Assembly: GCA_038040385.1 (NCBI GenBank)
Contig: JBBPII010000005.1
Location: forward strand, 186,001 to 250,000
Direction: 5' to 3'
DNA from: Gilichinskyi gelida
GTDB taxonomy: Bacteria > Acidobacteriota > Thermoanaerobaculia > Gp7-AA8
Length of the DNA stretch: 64,000 nucleotides
Below are positions 34,835 to 43,207 of this stretch, one piece after another. The notes below the pieces were generated by a model. That model did no database searches and was not told where the DNA came from. It was given only the letters and a program-made list of their open reading frames with translations. Each line of letters begins with the position of its first letter. The stretch's first letter is position 1. Position numbers and translations under genes: made by a program.

Positions 34835-36846
34835 CCACCGTCATCCTGAGCGAAGCGAAGGATCTCAGGTTGCGCGGCGGAGATCCTTCGCCGTCTGCGC
34901 GGCTCAGGATGACGGTGGTGATGCTGCTCCTGGCCACGCCCCTCTTTGCCACCGATCCAATCTTCACCGACCAAATCCCGTTCATCATCAGCGGGACGAC
35001 GACCGCGCCCGCGGGCACGCCCGTCACCGTTGCCGTCGAATCGAAGGGCAGCGCGACCGGCACCGTCGGCGCGGGCGGCGCGTGGCAGGTGACGTGGACC
35101 GCGCCGCTGCCGACCGGCACCTACACCGTCACCACCACGATCGGTGGGGAGACCACCACAGGCCTTCTGCGCGTCCAGCTTCCCGGCATCCTGCAGCGGC
35201 AGTTCCCGTTCGAGACGCGCCGCGTGATCTACGGCATGCCGGAGCAGCCGCATCCCGAGAACTACCTGGAGATGACCGACCGCTGGCGCATCGTCCCGCC
35301 GCCGTACGAGCTGGACGAAAACTCGCGCGGGCGGTGGGACCCGTACAACAAGAACATCCTCAAGGGCGACTTCCCCGTCCGCGGCAGCAACGACCTCTTC
35401 TTCGTTCTCACCGGCGTCTCCGACACCCTCGCCGAGTCGCGCACTCTGCCGACGCCGTCGGGTGTCAGCACCGTCCGCCCCGGCAGCATCGAGTTCTTCG
35501 GCGATGACGACCAGAACGTCTTCAACCAGACCATCGCCGTCTCCGCCGAGGCTTTTCAGGGCGACACGGCGTTCAAGCCCGCGTCGCAGCGGCTGAAGGT
35601 GACGCTGATCGCCAACCTCAATCACCTGCGGGTCGAGGAGAACGCCGTCGTCAAGCCCGACGTGCGGCGCGGCACCAAGCGCTCCAACGGCTTCCTCGCC
35701 CTCCAGGAGATCTTCTACGAGCGGAAGCTGCGCGACCTCTCGCCGAACTACGACTCCCTCTCCATCCGCGTCGGCTCCCAGCCGTTCTCCAGCGACTTCC
35801 GCGGTTTCATCTTCAGCGACACCAACGCCGGCGTGCGCCTCTTCGGCAATTACGCCTCGAACCGCTTCCAGTACAACCTGGCCCTCTTCGACCGCCGGGA
35901 GAAAGACACCAACAGCGGCCTCAATACGCTGTGGGAGCGGCGCGGGCAGCAGGTGCTGGTGGCCAACGTCTACTGGCAGGACTTCATTCATAAAGGTTTT
36001 ACGCAATCATTTAGCATCCATGCTTTTCATGACAAAAAATCGTTCAGATATGATCGCAACGGCATCCTGGTGCGCCCCGCGCCGGTCGGCGTCTTCACCC
36101 CGCACTCCATCGACGCCGTCTACCTCGGCGCGGCGGGTCTGGGCCACCTCGGCCGCATCAACCTCGATCACGCGCTCTACGTCGTCGCCGGCCGCGATTC
36201 CCTCAATCCCATCGCCGGCCCCGATCCGAAACTGAAGGACCGCGACTCGGTCCGCGTCAGCGCCGGCATGGCCGCGCTCGAGCTCTCCTACGACCGCGAC
36301 TGGCTGCGCCCCCGCCTCGGATTCTTCTACGCCACCGGCGACCGCAACCCGCGCGACCGCGACGCCCACGGCTTCGACTCGATTTACGACGCCGCGAGCT
36401 TCGCCGGCGGCGGCTTCAGCTTCTTCAACCGCCTCGGCATCAAGCTCGCGGGCACCGGCGTCGCGCTGGTCGAGCGCGGCAGCCTCCTCCCGTCGCTCCG
36501 CAGCAGCAAGGACGAAGGGCAGCCGAACTTCGTCAACCCCGGCCTGCAGCTCGTCACCGCCGGTCTCGACGTCGACGTCACGCCGCGCCTCAAGGCCATC
36601 GTCACCGCCAACAGCATCCGCCTCGACACCACCAAACCCATCGAGGCGCTGCTCTTCCAGGGCAACATCCACAAGCACCTCGGCGAAGACATCAGCCTCG
36701 GCCTCCGCTACCGCCCGTTCCTCAGCAACAACGCCGTGGTGGTCGGCGGCGCCGCGGCGTTCATCCCGGGGCGGGGGTTCAAGGACATCTACGAAAAGGA
36801 CAAGACGCTGTACCACGTCTTCACGAATGTCATCCTCACCTTTTGA
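34810..36846 (+). CDS. Outer-membrane beta-barrel protein, candidate conduit porin
   Basis: A 678-residue protein with an N-terminal Ig-like domain (about 50-125, PFIISGTTTAPAGTPVTVAV) followed by an alternating, aromatic-rich barrel (about 125-678) that ends in NVILTF, the usual terminal Phe of outer-membrane barrels. The signal peptide h-region is VVMLLLATPLFA. GTG 34810, with a GGAGGGGG Shine-Dalgarno, gives residues 9-37 encoded by a palindromic repeat (VILSEAKDLR...LRM); the alternative ATG at 34909, supplied by the repeat, would start directly before the h-region. Flanked by multihaem cytochromes, it is a candidate MtrB-like porin that sheaths a cytochrome across the outer membrane. That role is inference. 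Confidence 0.75.
   Translation: MRRGTVLVTTVILSEAKDLRLRGGDPSPSARLRMTVVMLLLATPLFATDPIFTDQIPFIISGTTTAPAGTPVTVAVESKGSATGTVGAGGAWQVTWTAPLPTGTYTVTTTIGGETTTGLLRVQLPGILQRQFPFETRRVIYGMPEQPHPENYLEMTDRWRIVPPPYELDENSRGRWDPYNKNILKGDFPVRGSNDLFFVLTGVSDTLAESRTLPTPSGVSTVRPGSIEFFGDDDQNVFNQTIAVSAEAFQGDTAFKPASQRLKVTLIANLNHLRVEENAVVKPDVRRGTKRSNGFLALQEIFYERKLRDLSPNYDSLSIRVGSQPFSSDFRGFIFSDTNAGVRLFGNYASNRFQYNLALFDRREKDTNSGLNTLWERRGQQVLVANVYWQDFIHKGFTQSFSIHAFHDKKSFRYDRNGILVRPAPVGVFTPHSIDAVYLGAAGLGHLGRINLDHALYVVAGRDSLNPIAGPDPKLKDRDSVRVSAGMAALELSYDRDWLRPRLGFFYATGDRNPRDRDAHGFDSIYDAASFAGGGFSFFNRLGIKLAGTGVALVERGSLLPSLRSSKDEGQPNFVNPGLQLVTAGLDVDVTPRLKAIVTANSIRLDTTKPIEALLFQGNIHKHLGEDISLGLRYRPFLSNNAVVVGGAAAFIPGRGFKDIYEKDKTLYHVFTNVILTF
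34834..34919. repeat. Palindromic repeat element inside the signal-peptide region of a barrel gene
   Basis: Arms of about 32 bp: ACCACCGTCATCCTGAGCGA begins the left arm, and the right arm ends GCTCAGGATGACGGTGGT at 34919. It shares CCTGAGCGAAGCGAAGGATC with the element at 10846. It begins at the stop codon of the HbpS-like gene and lies within the frame of the next gene, adding about 29 residues in frame. Confidence 0.85.
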
Positions 36847-39800
36847 CTTCGGAACGCCGGCGTCCCCGCCGGCTGGCCAGCAGGCGTCCTCGCCTGCGCC
36901 CCCGCGGCGGCGGGACGCCGCCGGTCCAGCCGCCGGGACGGCGGCGCTCCTTCTCCTCGTCGCGCTTTCGATCGCGGCGCAATACAAGCCGTCGCAAACG
37001 CAGGCCGCGGCGGAGGAATTGTCGCGCGGCTGCCTCTCCTGCCACAAAAACATCGAGCCGATGCACGTCTCCCCCGCCGTGCGCCTCGGCTGCACGGACT
37101 GCCACGGCGGCAACGCCACCGCAACCACCAAAGAGGCCGCGCACGTCCAGCCCCGCCACCCGGAGATCTGGAAGACCTCCGCCAACCCGCCGCGCACGTA
37201 CACCGCGCTGCTGCAGGAGTCGGCGGAGTTCGTGAAGTTCGTCAATCCCGGCGACCTCCGCGTGGCGCAGGAGACCTGCGGCGGCTGTCATCAGAAGGAA
37301 GTCAACGCCGTCCCGCGCAGCACCATGACCACCTCCTCGGTCTTCTGGGCCGCGGCGGCGTACGCGAACGGCATCCTCCCCACCAAGCGCGCCATCCTCG
37401 GCGAGAGTTACGACCGCGACGGCAAACCGCGCGCGGTGAAGCCCGCCACGCCGCCCACCCCCGAGCAGATCGCGCGCGGCGCGCTTGCCATGCTCATCCC
37501 CATGCCGCGGTGGGAGATCATGCAGCCCGGCGAGTACTTCCGGGCCTTCGAGCGCGGCGGCGTCGCGCAGGGCTCGTCGCCACCCGAGATCGGCAATCCG
37601 AGTCCGAACGAAGAAGCGGGCAAGCCCGACATCCGCCTCGGCAATCGTGGCCGCGGCACCGGGCTCCGCATCAGCCCCGGCCTCATCAACATCCACAAGA
37701 CGCGGCTCAACGACCCGCACCTCTCGTTCCTCGGCACGAACGACCACCCCGGCGACTACCGCTCCAGCGGCTGCACCGCGTGCCACGTGGTGTACGCCAA
37801 CGACCGCGATCCCGCGCACGCCGGGCCCTGGGCCGCGTTCGGCAATGATGGGAAGTCGCAGACCGCCGATCCAACAATCCCGAAGAGCGAGAAGGGGCAT
37901 CCCATCCGCCACCAGTTCACGCGCGCGGTACCGACCAGCCAGTGCATGAGCTGCCACATGCACCAGCCGAACTCCTTCGTGAATACCTACCTCGGATACA
38001 CGATGTGGGACTACGAGAGCGACGCGAAGCTCCTGTGGCCGAAGCAGCAGAAATATCCGACCGAAGCGGAGACGCGCGCCAGCCTCGACGCGAACCCCGA
38101 AGGCGCCGCGACGCGCGGATTGTGGAGCGATCCCGATTTCCTGGAGAAAGTCTCGAGCCTCAACGCAAAGGCGAAAAACACGCAGTTCGCCGACTACCAC
38201 GGCCACGGCTGGAACTTCATGGCCGTCTACAAACGCGACCGCAAGGGCAACCTGCTCGACGCGGGAGGTAAGGTCGTCCCCTTCGACGATCCGGCCAAGT
38301 TCACGAAATCCGTGCACCTCAAGGACATCCATCTCGAGAGGGGGATGCACTGCGCCGATTGCCACTTCGCGCAGGACGAGCACGGCAACGGGCAGCTCTA
38401 CGGCGAGTACGCGAACTCCATCGAGATCGAGTGCATCGATTGCCACGGCTCCGTCGACCGCGTGGCCACACTGCGCACATCAGGACCCGCGGCGCCGCCG
38501 GGCGGCAACGATCTCACGCTCGGCACGACCCCGGACGGGCGTCGTCGCTTTGCCTGGGTGAACGGTCGACTCTTCCAGCGCTCGATGGTCAATCCCGGCA
38601 TGGAGTGGCAGGTCATCCAGGTCAAGGGCTCCACCACCGCCGCCAACGCGCACTCGCCGAAGCACATGGAGACCATGACTTGCTACGCCTGCCACACCTC
38701 GTGGATGACGTCGTGCTCCGGCTGCCATCTGCCGCAGGACGCGAACGCGAAGTCTGACGTGAAGCACTTCGAGGGCGACACCACGCGCAACTTCGCGTCG
38801 TACAACCCGCAGGTCATCCGCACCGACACCTTCATGCTCGGCGTCAACGGCACGACCAAAGGCCACAAGCTCGCGCCGGTGCGCTCGTCGAGCGCGCTGG
38901 TCATCAGCTCGACCAACGCTCTGAGACAGCGCATCTATATTCAGCAGCCGCCGATCTCCTCGCCCGGCTACAGCAGCCAGGCCTTCAACCCGCACGTGCC
39001 GCACACCGTCCGCACACGCGAGACGCAAGGCTGCAACAGTTGCCATCTGACGAAGGAGAACGACAACAACGCCTGGATGGCGCAGCTCCTCCTGCAGGGG
39101 ACGAACTTCGTGAACTTCATCGGCCGCTACGCCTGGGTGGCGGAGGGATCGAACGGATTCGAGGCCGTGGCGGTGACGGAGTGGGACGAGCCGCAGGCGG
39201 TCATCGGCTCCTCACTGCATTCGATCGTCTATCCCGACTTCTTTCAACAGCACGCCGCGCGCAAGCTCGAGCTGCAGACCGCGCATCATCACCACGGCGA
39301 CGCGCTCTCGCTTCAGCTCCGCGGCGAGTACCTCTTCGCCGCCAACGGCGAGGAGGGCTTCGAGGTTTACGACGTGGCAAACATCGACAACAAGGACTTC
39401 TCCGAGCGCATCGTCTCCGCGCCGGTGTCGCCGCGCGGACAGCGGACGTTCGTTCGCACCAAGTTCGCGACGTCGGTCGCGCTACCAACGACGATGCCGA
39501 TGGCTTTTCGCAAACCATTTCCGGAAGAGCAACCGATTCATCCGCTGTATCGCTACGCCTACATCAGCGACCGCGAGGAAGGGCTGATCCTCGTCGACGT
39601 CTCGACGCTCACCGACGGCGACCCGTCGAACAATTTCCTCACCCGCGCCCTGACCTTCAATCCCGACGGCGCGCTGCGCGGCGCGGAGACGGTGACGGTG
39701 GCGGGACGCTACGCGTACGTGGGCACTACGCGCGGGCTTGTGGTTGTCGATATCGATCACCCGCTCGCGCCGCGGATCATTGCCACCTTTGTCATCCCGA

Positions 39801-40465
39801 GCGTGAGCGAGGGACCGGTGCGGGCGGGTGGCGCGCGACGTGAGCCTCCCGCCCACACCGATCCTTCGCTCACGCTCAGGATGACACCGCCGCGCTCCAT
39901 CGCCATCCAGTTCCGCTACGCGTTCGTCACAGACGACACCGGCCTGCACGTCATCGACATCACCGACCCGGCGAAGCCGGCGCTCGTGGCCACCGTGCCG
40001 ATCGACGGCGCGCGCAGCGTCTATGTCGCGCGCACCTACGCCTACGTCGCCGCGGGGGCGAAGGGGCTGGTGATCGTCGACATCGAGCGGCCGGACAAAC
40101 CGCGCATCGATCAAGTGGTGACCGAGGGACTAAAAGATGTGAACGACGTCAAGGTCGCGTCGACCAATGCCAGCGCCTTCGCCTACGTTGCGGACGCCGA
40201 GGGGCTGAAGATCCTGCAGCTCACCTCGCCGGAGTGGACGCCGGCGTACGCCGGCTTCAGTCCGCGGCCGGCGCCGCGTCTCATCGCGCGGCGCAAGACG
40301 CACGGTCCAGCGCTGGCGATCTCCAAGGGCCTCGACCGCGATCGCGCCGTCGACGAGAGCGGCAACCAGGTCTCCATCTTCAACCGCATCGGCGCGCGCC
40401 CGATGACGCTGCCGGAAATGCAGCGGCTCTACCTGCGCGACGGAAAGGTATTCACGGTCCAATGA
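36827..40465 (+). CDS. Decahaem cytochrome c with C-terminal LVIVD-type beta-propeller
   Basis: A 1212-residue exported protein. The first 40 residues are repeat-encoded (PASPPAGQQASSPAPP), then a hydrophobic signal or anchor segment (TAALLLLVALSIAAQ). Ten CxxCH motifs follow: CLSCH, CTDCH, CGGCH, CTACH, CMSCH, CADCH, CIDCH, CYACH, CSGCH, CNSCH. Residues about 840-1160 are blades of an LVIVD-repeat propeller (YAYISDREEGLILVDVS, YAYVGTTRGLVVVDI, YAFVTDDTGLHVIDITDP, YAYVAAGAKGLVIVDIERP). Such propellers occur on surface proteins. The ATG overlaps the barrel gene by 20 bases. It is a candidate terminal, possibly surface-exposed, cytochrome. A palindromic repeat adds about 32 residues inside the propeller. 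Confidence 0.9.
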   Translation: MSSSPFDFGTPASPPAGQQASSPAPPRRRDAAGPAAGTAALLLLVALSIAAQYKPSQTQAAAEELSRGCLSCHKNIEPMHVSPAVRLGCTDCHGGNATATTKEAAHVQPRHPEIWKTSANPPRTYTALLQESAEFVKFVNPGDLRVAQETCGGCHQKEVNAVPRSTMTTSSVFWAAAAYANGILPTKRAILGESYDRDGKPRAVKPATPPTPEQIARGALAMLIPMPRWEIMQPGEYFRAFERGGVAQGSSPPEIGNPSPNEEAGKPDIRLGNRGRGTGLRISPGLINIHKTRLNDPHLSFLGTNDHPGDYRSSGCTACHVVYANDRDPAHAGPWAAFGNDGKSQTADPTIPKSEKGHPIRHQFTRAVPTSQCMSCHMHQPNSFVNTYLGYTMWDYESDAKLLWPKQQKYPTEAETRASLDANPEGAATRGLWSDPDFLEKVSSLNAKAKNTQFADYHGHGWNFMAVYKRDRKGNLLDAGGKVVPFDDPAKFTKSVHLKDIHLERGMHCADCHFAQDEHGNGQLYGEYANSIEIECIDCHGSVDRVATLRTSGPAAPPGGNDLTLGTTPDGRRRFAWVNGRLFQRSMVNPGMEWQVIQVKGSTTAANAHSPKHMETMTCYACHTSWMTSCSGCHLPQDANAKSDVKHFEGDTTRNFASYNPQVIRTDTFMLGVNGTTKGHKLAPVRSSSALVISSTNALRQRIYIQQPPISSPGYSSQAFNPHVPHTVRTRETQGCNSCHLTKENDNNAWMAQLLLQGTNFVNFIGRYAWVAEGSNGFEAVAVTEWDEPQAVIGSSLHSIVYPDFFQQHAARKLELQTAHHHHGDALSLQLRGEYLFAANGEEGFEVYDVANIDNKDFSERIVSAPVSPRGQRTFVRTKFATSVALPTTMPMAFRKPFPEEQPIHPLYRYAYISDREEGLILVDVSTLTDGDPSNNFLTRALTFNPDGALRGAETVTVAGRYAYVGTTRGLVVVDIDHPLAPRIIATFVIPSVSEGPVRAGGARREPPAHTDPSLTLRMTPPRSIAIQFRYAFVTDDTGLHVIDITDPAKPALVATVPIDGARSVYVARTYAYVAAGAKGLVIVDIERPDKPRIDQVVTEGLKDVNDVKVASTNASAFAYVADAEGLKILQLTSPEWTPAYAGFSPRPAPRLIARRKTHGPALAISKGLDRDRAVDESGNQVSIFNRIGARPMTLPEMQRLYLRDGKVFTVQ
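36852..36953. repeat. GC-rich tandem palindromes at the start of the decahaem gene
   Basis: A run of small palindromes built on CGCCGGCGTCCCCGCCGG, CAGGCGTCCTCGCCTG, GCGGCGGGACGCCGCCGG and CCGCCGGGACGGCGGCG. This composition, quite unlike codon use downstream, resembles a dispersed GC-rich repeat. It encodes most of the N-terminal 40 residues of the cytochrome, immediately before the signal segment. Confidence 0.6.
39791..39885. repeat. Palindromic repeat element inside the beta-propeller coding sequence
   Basis: The left end GTCATCCCGAGCGTGAGCGA and the right end TCGCTCACGCTCAGGATGAC are near-perfect complements, with a second complementary block inside (CGGGCGGGTGGC with GCCTCCCGCCC). It is the same type as the element at 34834. 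It encodes FVIPSVSEGPV...PSLTLRMT between two propeller strands, leaving the frame open. Confidence 0.82.
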
Positions 40466-41712
40466 AACGTCTCGCTTGGCTCTTCCTCATCGCCGCGCCG
40501 CTCGCCGCGCAGCCGGGCCAATTCGCCGGCGTCGCCTCCTGCGCCAACTCCGGCTGCCACGGCTCCACCCTTCCGCTGCAGTCGAGCCGCGTCCTGCAGA
40601 ACGAGTACTACACGTGGCTCAACAGCGACCGCCACGCCCGCGCCTACAACATCCTCTTCAATGCGCTCTCCGTCCGCATCGTCCGCAACATGCACCTGAA
40701 GAAGAAGGCCTATCAGGAGACGCTCTGTCTCGACTGCCACTCGACCAACGTTCCCGCATCCAAAGTGGCCGGCCGCATCGACCCCGAGGACGGCGTGCAG
40801 TGCGAGACCTGCCACGGCCCCGCGGGCGGCTGGCGCGGGGAGCACACCGAGGCCGGATGGACGCACGAGCAATCCGTCGCCCGCGGGATGATCGACCTGC
40901 GCGACCTCCGCGTCCGCGCCCACGGCTGCGATCGCTGCCACCTCGGCAGCGCGGAAAAAGACGTCGACCACGAGCTGATCGCCTCCGGGCACCCGCTGCT
41001 CGCCTTCGAGCTGGACAACTACACCGAGACCATGCCGGCGCACTGGACCCCGCGCAAGGAAACACACGGCGTGCCGGCGTGGGCGGTCGGGCAGGCCATG
41101 GCCTTCCGCGACTCGCTGGCCAACCTCGCCCGCCACGCGCGCGGCAACAAATGGCCGGAGTTTTCCGACATGAGCTGCGCGAATTGCCATCACGCGCTCG
41201 AAGGGAGCACCTGGCGGCAGGAGCGCGGCTGGACCGGCCGCGCCGGCCTGCCGGCGTGGAGCCCGAAGCAGTGGGCGGTGCTGCGCCTGGTGGTCGACCG
41301 CGCCGCCCCCTCGGCCCGCGCGCAGCTCGACGACGCCGTGCGCACCGTCGCCGCGCGCGTCGCGCGGATGAACGATCCGAGCGGCGTCGCCAGCGCCGCC
41401 GATGCGGCCAAGCGATCGATCGAGACCGCCCTCCCGCGCATCACCGCCCTCCCGTGGCGCGACGCCGACGTCCGCACCATGATGCGCACCATCACCGCCG
41501 ACGATGCCGTGACCTACGACCTCCAGACCGCCCAGCAAGCTGCGCTCGCGCTGCAGAGCCTGGCGGCCGCCCTCACCCGCAACAACCCCGCGCTTCTCAA
41601 GAGCGCGATGACCCAAGCGCTCGACGCGCTGTTCGCCGAGGTGCAGACGAAGGACCGCTACGAGCCGGCGCGCTTCGCGCAGAAGCTGGCGGCATTGCGG
41701 ACGACGCTGTAG
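40462..41712 (+). CDS. Exported c554-type multihaem cytochrome
   Basis: A 416-residue protein with a signal peptide (LAWLFLIAAPLAAQ). The first haem motif is the unusual CANSGCH (C-x4-CH), followed by E-Y-Y-T-W-L-N-S-D-R-H spacing typical of the cytochrome c554 family, and four CxxCH motifs (CLDCH, CETCH, CDRCH, CANCH), giving five haem sites. The C-terminal third is Ala-rich and helical with no haem. Its ATG overlaps the stop of the decahaem gene (ATGA), so both are made together. It is likely a periplasmic electron shuttle at the end of the cluster. Confidence 0.9.
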   Translation: MKRLAWLFLIAAPLAAQPGQFAGVASCANSGCHGSTLPLQSSRVLQNEYYTWLNSDRHARAYNILFNALSVRIVRNMHLKKKAYQETLCLDCHSTNVPASKVAGRIDPEDGVQCETCHGPAGGWRGEHTEAGWTHEQSVARGMIDLRDLRVRAHGCDRCHLGSAEKDVDHELIASGHPLLAFELDNYTETMPAHWTPRKETHGVPAWAVGQAMAFRDSLANLARHARGNKWPEFSDMSCANCHHALEGSTWRQERGWTGRAGLPAWSPKQWAVLRLVVDRAAPSARAQLDDAVRTVAARVARMNDPSGVASAADAAKRSIETALPRITALPWRDADVRTMMRTITADDAVTYDLQTAQQAALALQSLAAALTRNNPALLKSAMTQALDALFAEVQTKDRYEPARFAQKLAALRTTL

Positions 41713-41749
41713 GGTGTACCTTGTTCGACACATCCCTAATGGAGGATCA

Positions 41750-42514
41750 ATGCACCGAAACACCGTGGTCATCGCCGCGACGCTCATCGCTTGTGCGGCT
41801 TCCGTCATCGCCGGGGACTCGACGAAGGAGCTCGTCGTCGACCTGAAGTTCGCACCACAGGAAGGGGTGCACGCCAGCTCGGCCGATCTCGCGCCGTCCA
41901 TGATCGAGCGAACCGTCGCCCTGACGATCGAAGACGGCCGCGGGCAGGCAGATCCGCTCGTCATTGGCGACGGGACCAACGACGACGACAAGCCGTTTCC
42001 GATTCGCGCCAGCACGGAGCCGAAGCAATACGCGGCCGCGGCGGCGGAACAGATCGTGACCTCGTGGGGTCTCAAGACCGCGACTCCCGCCGATCGCCAG
42101 CTCGTCATCCGCCTGATGCGCTTCTATGTCAATGAAGGCAACAAGGCCCTCGGCTCGGTGTACGCCTCCGAGGTGAAGGTCACGTACAAGCTGAGCGACA
42201 AGAACGGCAAGGCGCTCGCCGAAGGCGCGGCGTCCGGCACGGCGCACCGCTACGGACGCGCGCGCAGCGCGCAGAACTGCAGCGAGGTGCTCAGCGACGC
42301 GTTCAAAGAAGCGGTGGCGAACACGCTCTCCGATTCAGTGCTGCAGAGTGCCTGGGCTTCCGGGAAAGGGACCGCAGCGTCGACCACGGCCTCCGCGCCG
42401 GCGAAGGAAAGCGTCGAGGAGCGCCTCAAGAAGCTCGACGACCTGCTGAAGAAGGGCCTCATCACCAAAGATGAGCACCAGAAGCGGCGCGCCGAGATCC
42501 TCAAGGAGATCTGA
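41750..42514 (+). CDS. Exported protein with C-terminal SHOCT-like motif
   Basis: A 254-residue protein with a signal peptide (VVIAATLIACAASVIAGD; the Cys15 is not in a good lipobox). The middle resembles DUF4410-type envelope proteins (YAAAAAEQIVTSWGLKT, VTYKLSDKNGKALAEG). The last 35 residues, VEERLKKLDDLLKKGLITKDEHQKRRAEILKEI, taken in short pieces, match the SHOCT motif (LxxLxxLxxxGxITxxEFxxxKxxIL) common in oligomerisation. GGAGG lies 5 bases before the ATG. It is 38 bases after the cytochrome operon and may belong to it, but function is not established. Confidence 0.78.
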   Translation: MHRNTVVIAATLIACAASVIAGDSTKELVVDLKFAPQEGVHASSADLAPSMIERTVALTIEDGRGQADPLVIGDGTNDDDKPFPIRASTEPKQYAAAAAEQIVTSWGLKTATPADRQLVIRLMRFYVNEGNKALGSVYASEVKVTYKLSDKNGKALAEGAASGTAHRYGRARSAQNCSEVLSDAFKEAVANTLSDSVLQSAWASGKGTAASTTASAPAKESVEERLKKLDDLLKKGLITKDEHQKRRAEILKEI

Positions 42515-42551
42515 GTCACCGGCGCCGGGGTGTGGAGTAACGTAGGGCATA

Positions 42552-42785
42552 ATGTATGGTATGAAAAAGACAACCCTCTATCTTCCGGACGAGTTGAAAC
42601 AAGAGATCGAACTGGCTGCCGAAGTCGACGGATCCTCCGAGGCCGAAATCATGCGGGAAGCTCTCGAAGCGGCCATGAAGCGCCGTCTTCCGCCAAAGCC
42701 TCGCATCCCCCTCTTCGCGAAAGGCAGGTTTCCACGCGATCTCGCCGAAAAAGTGGACGAGTATCTCAAAGGCTTCGGCGAGTGA
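42552..42785 (+). CDS. VapB-type ribbon-helix-helix antitoxin
   Basis: A 77-residue protein beginning MKKTTLYLPDELKQEIELAA with the beta-strand and helix pattern of CopG/Arc ribbon-helix-helix DNA-binding proteins; residues 40-77 are a basic tail that would wrap the toxin. The ATG of the predicted frame is four codons upstream of this MKKT; the latter (42561) may be the true start. It overlaps the PIN toxin gene by four bases. RHH antitoxins repress their own operon, and the AT-rich sequence around the start (CATAATGTATGGTATG) is a candidate operator. Confidence 0.85.
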   Translation: MYGMKKTTLYLPDELKQEIELAAEVDGSSEAEIMREALEAAMKRRLPPKPRIPLFAKGRFPRDLAEKVDEYLKGFGE

Positions 42786-43204
42786 TCCTTGTCGACACGA
42801 GCGGCCTGCTCGCCGCTTTGACTCCCGATCAACCGCGTCATCCCGAATGTGCCCGAGCGCTAGCGGATGCCCGTCCGCCTCGGATCATTTCGCCCTTCGT
42901 CGTCGCGGAGATGGACTACCTCGTTCAGCGCTTTGCCGGCGTGGAAGGCGAATTGGCATTTCTCAATGAAGTGGGCGCTGGCGTCTACCAACTCGCGCCG
43001 TTCAGTGCCGCGGATGTTGTCGCGGCCCGTGGGGTAATCGAGCGCTATCGCTCCTTGGGCATCGGCCTCTCCGACGCCTCCATCGTAGTCCTCGCGGAAC
43101 GATACGGCACCTACGACATCTTCACTCTCGACGAGCGGCACTTTCGCGCCATGCGCCCGTTGACGAAACGGAGGAGCTTCCGGCTCCTTCCCGCCGACGC
43201 GTAA
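42782..43204 (+). CDS. VapC-type PIN-domain ribonuclease toxin
   Basis: A 140-residue PIN protein starting with GTG, overlapping the antitoxin stop (GTGA). Conserved acidic residues appear as ILVDTSGLL (Asp4), FVVAEMDYLV (Glu), IGLSDASIVVLAE (Asp) and FTLDERHFRAM (Asp). VapC toxins cleave tRNA or rRNA when free of VapB; the RNA target here is unknown. The pair sits between the cytochrome cluster and the phosphate operon, tail to tail with the latter. Confidence 0.88.
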   Translation: MILVDTSGLLAALTPDQPRHPECARALADARPPRIISPFVVAEMDYLVQRFAGVEGELAFLNEVGAGVYQLAPFSAADVVAARGVIERYRSLGIGLSDASIVVLAERYGTYDIFTLDERHFRAMRPLTKRRSFRLLPADA

Positions 43205-43207
43205 CCC

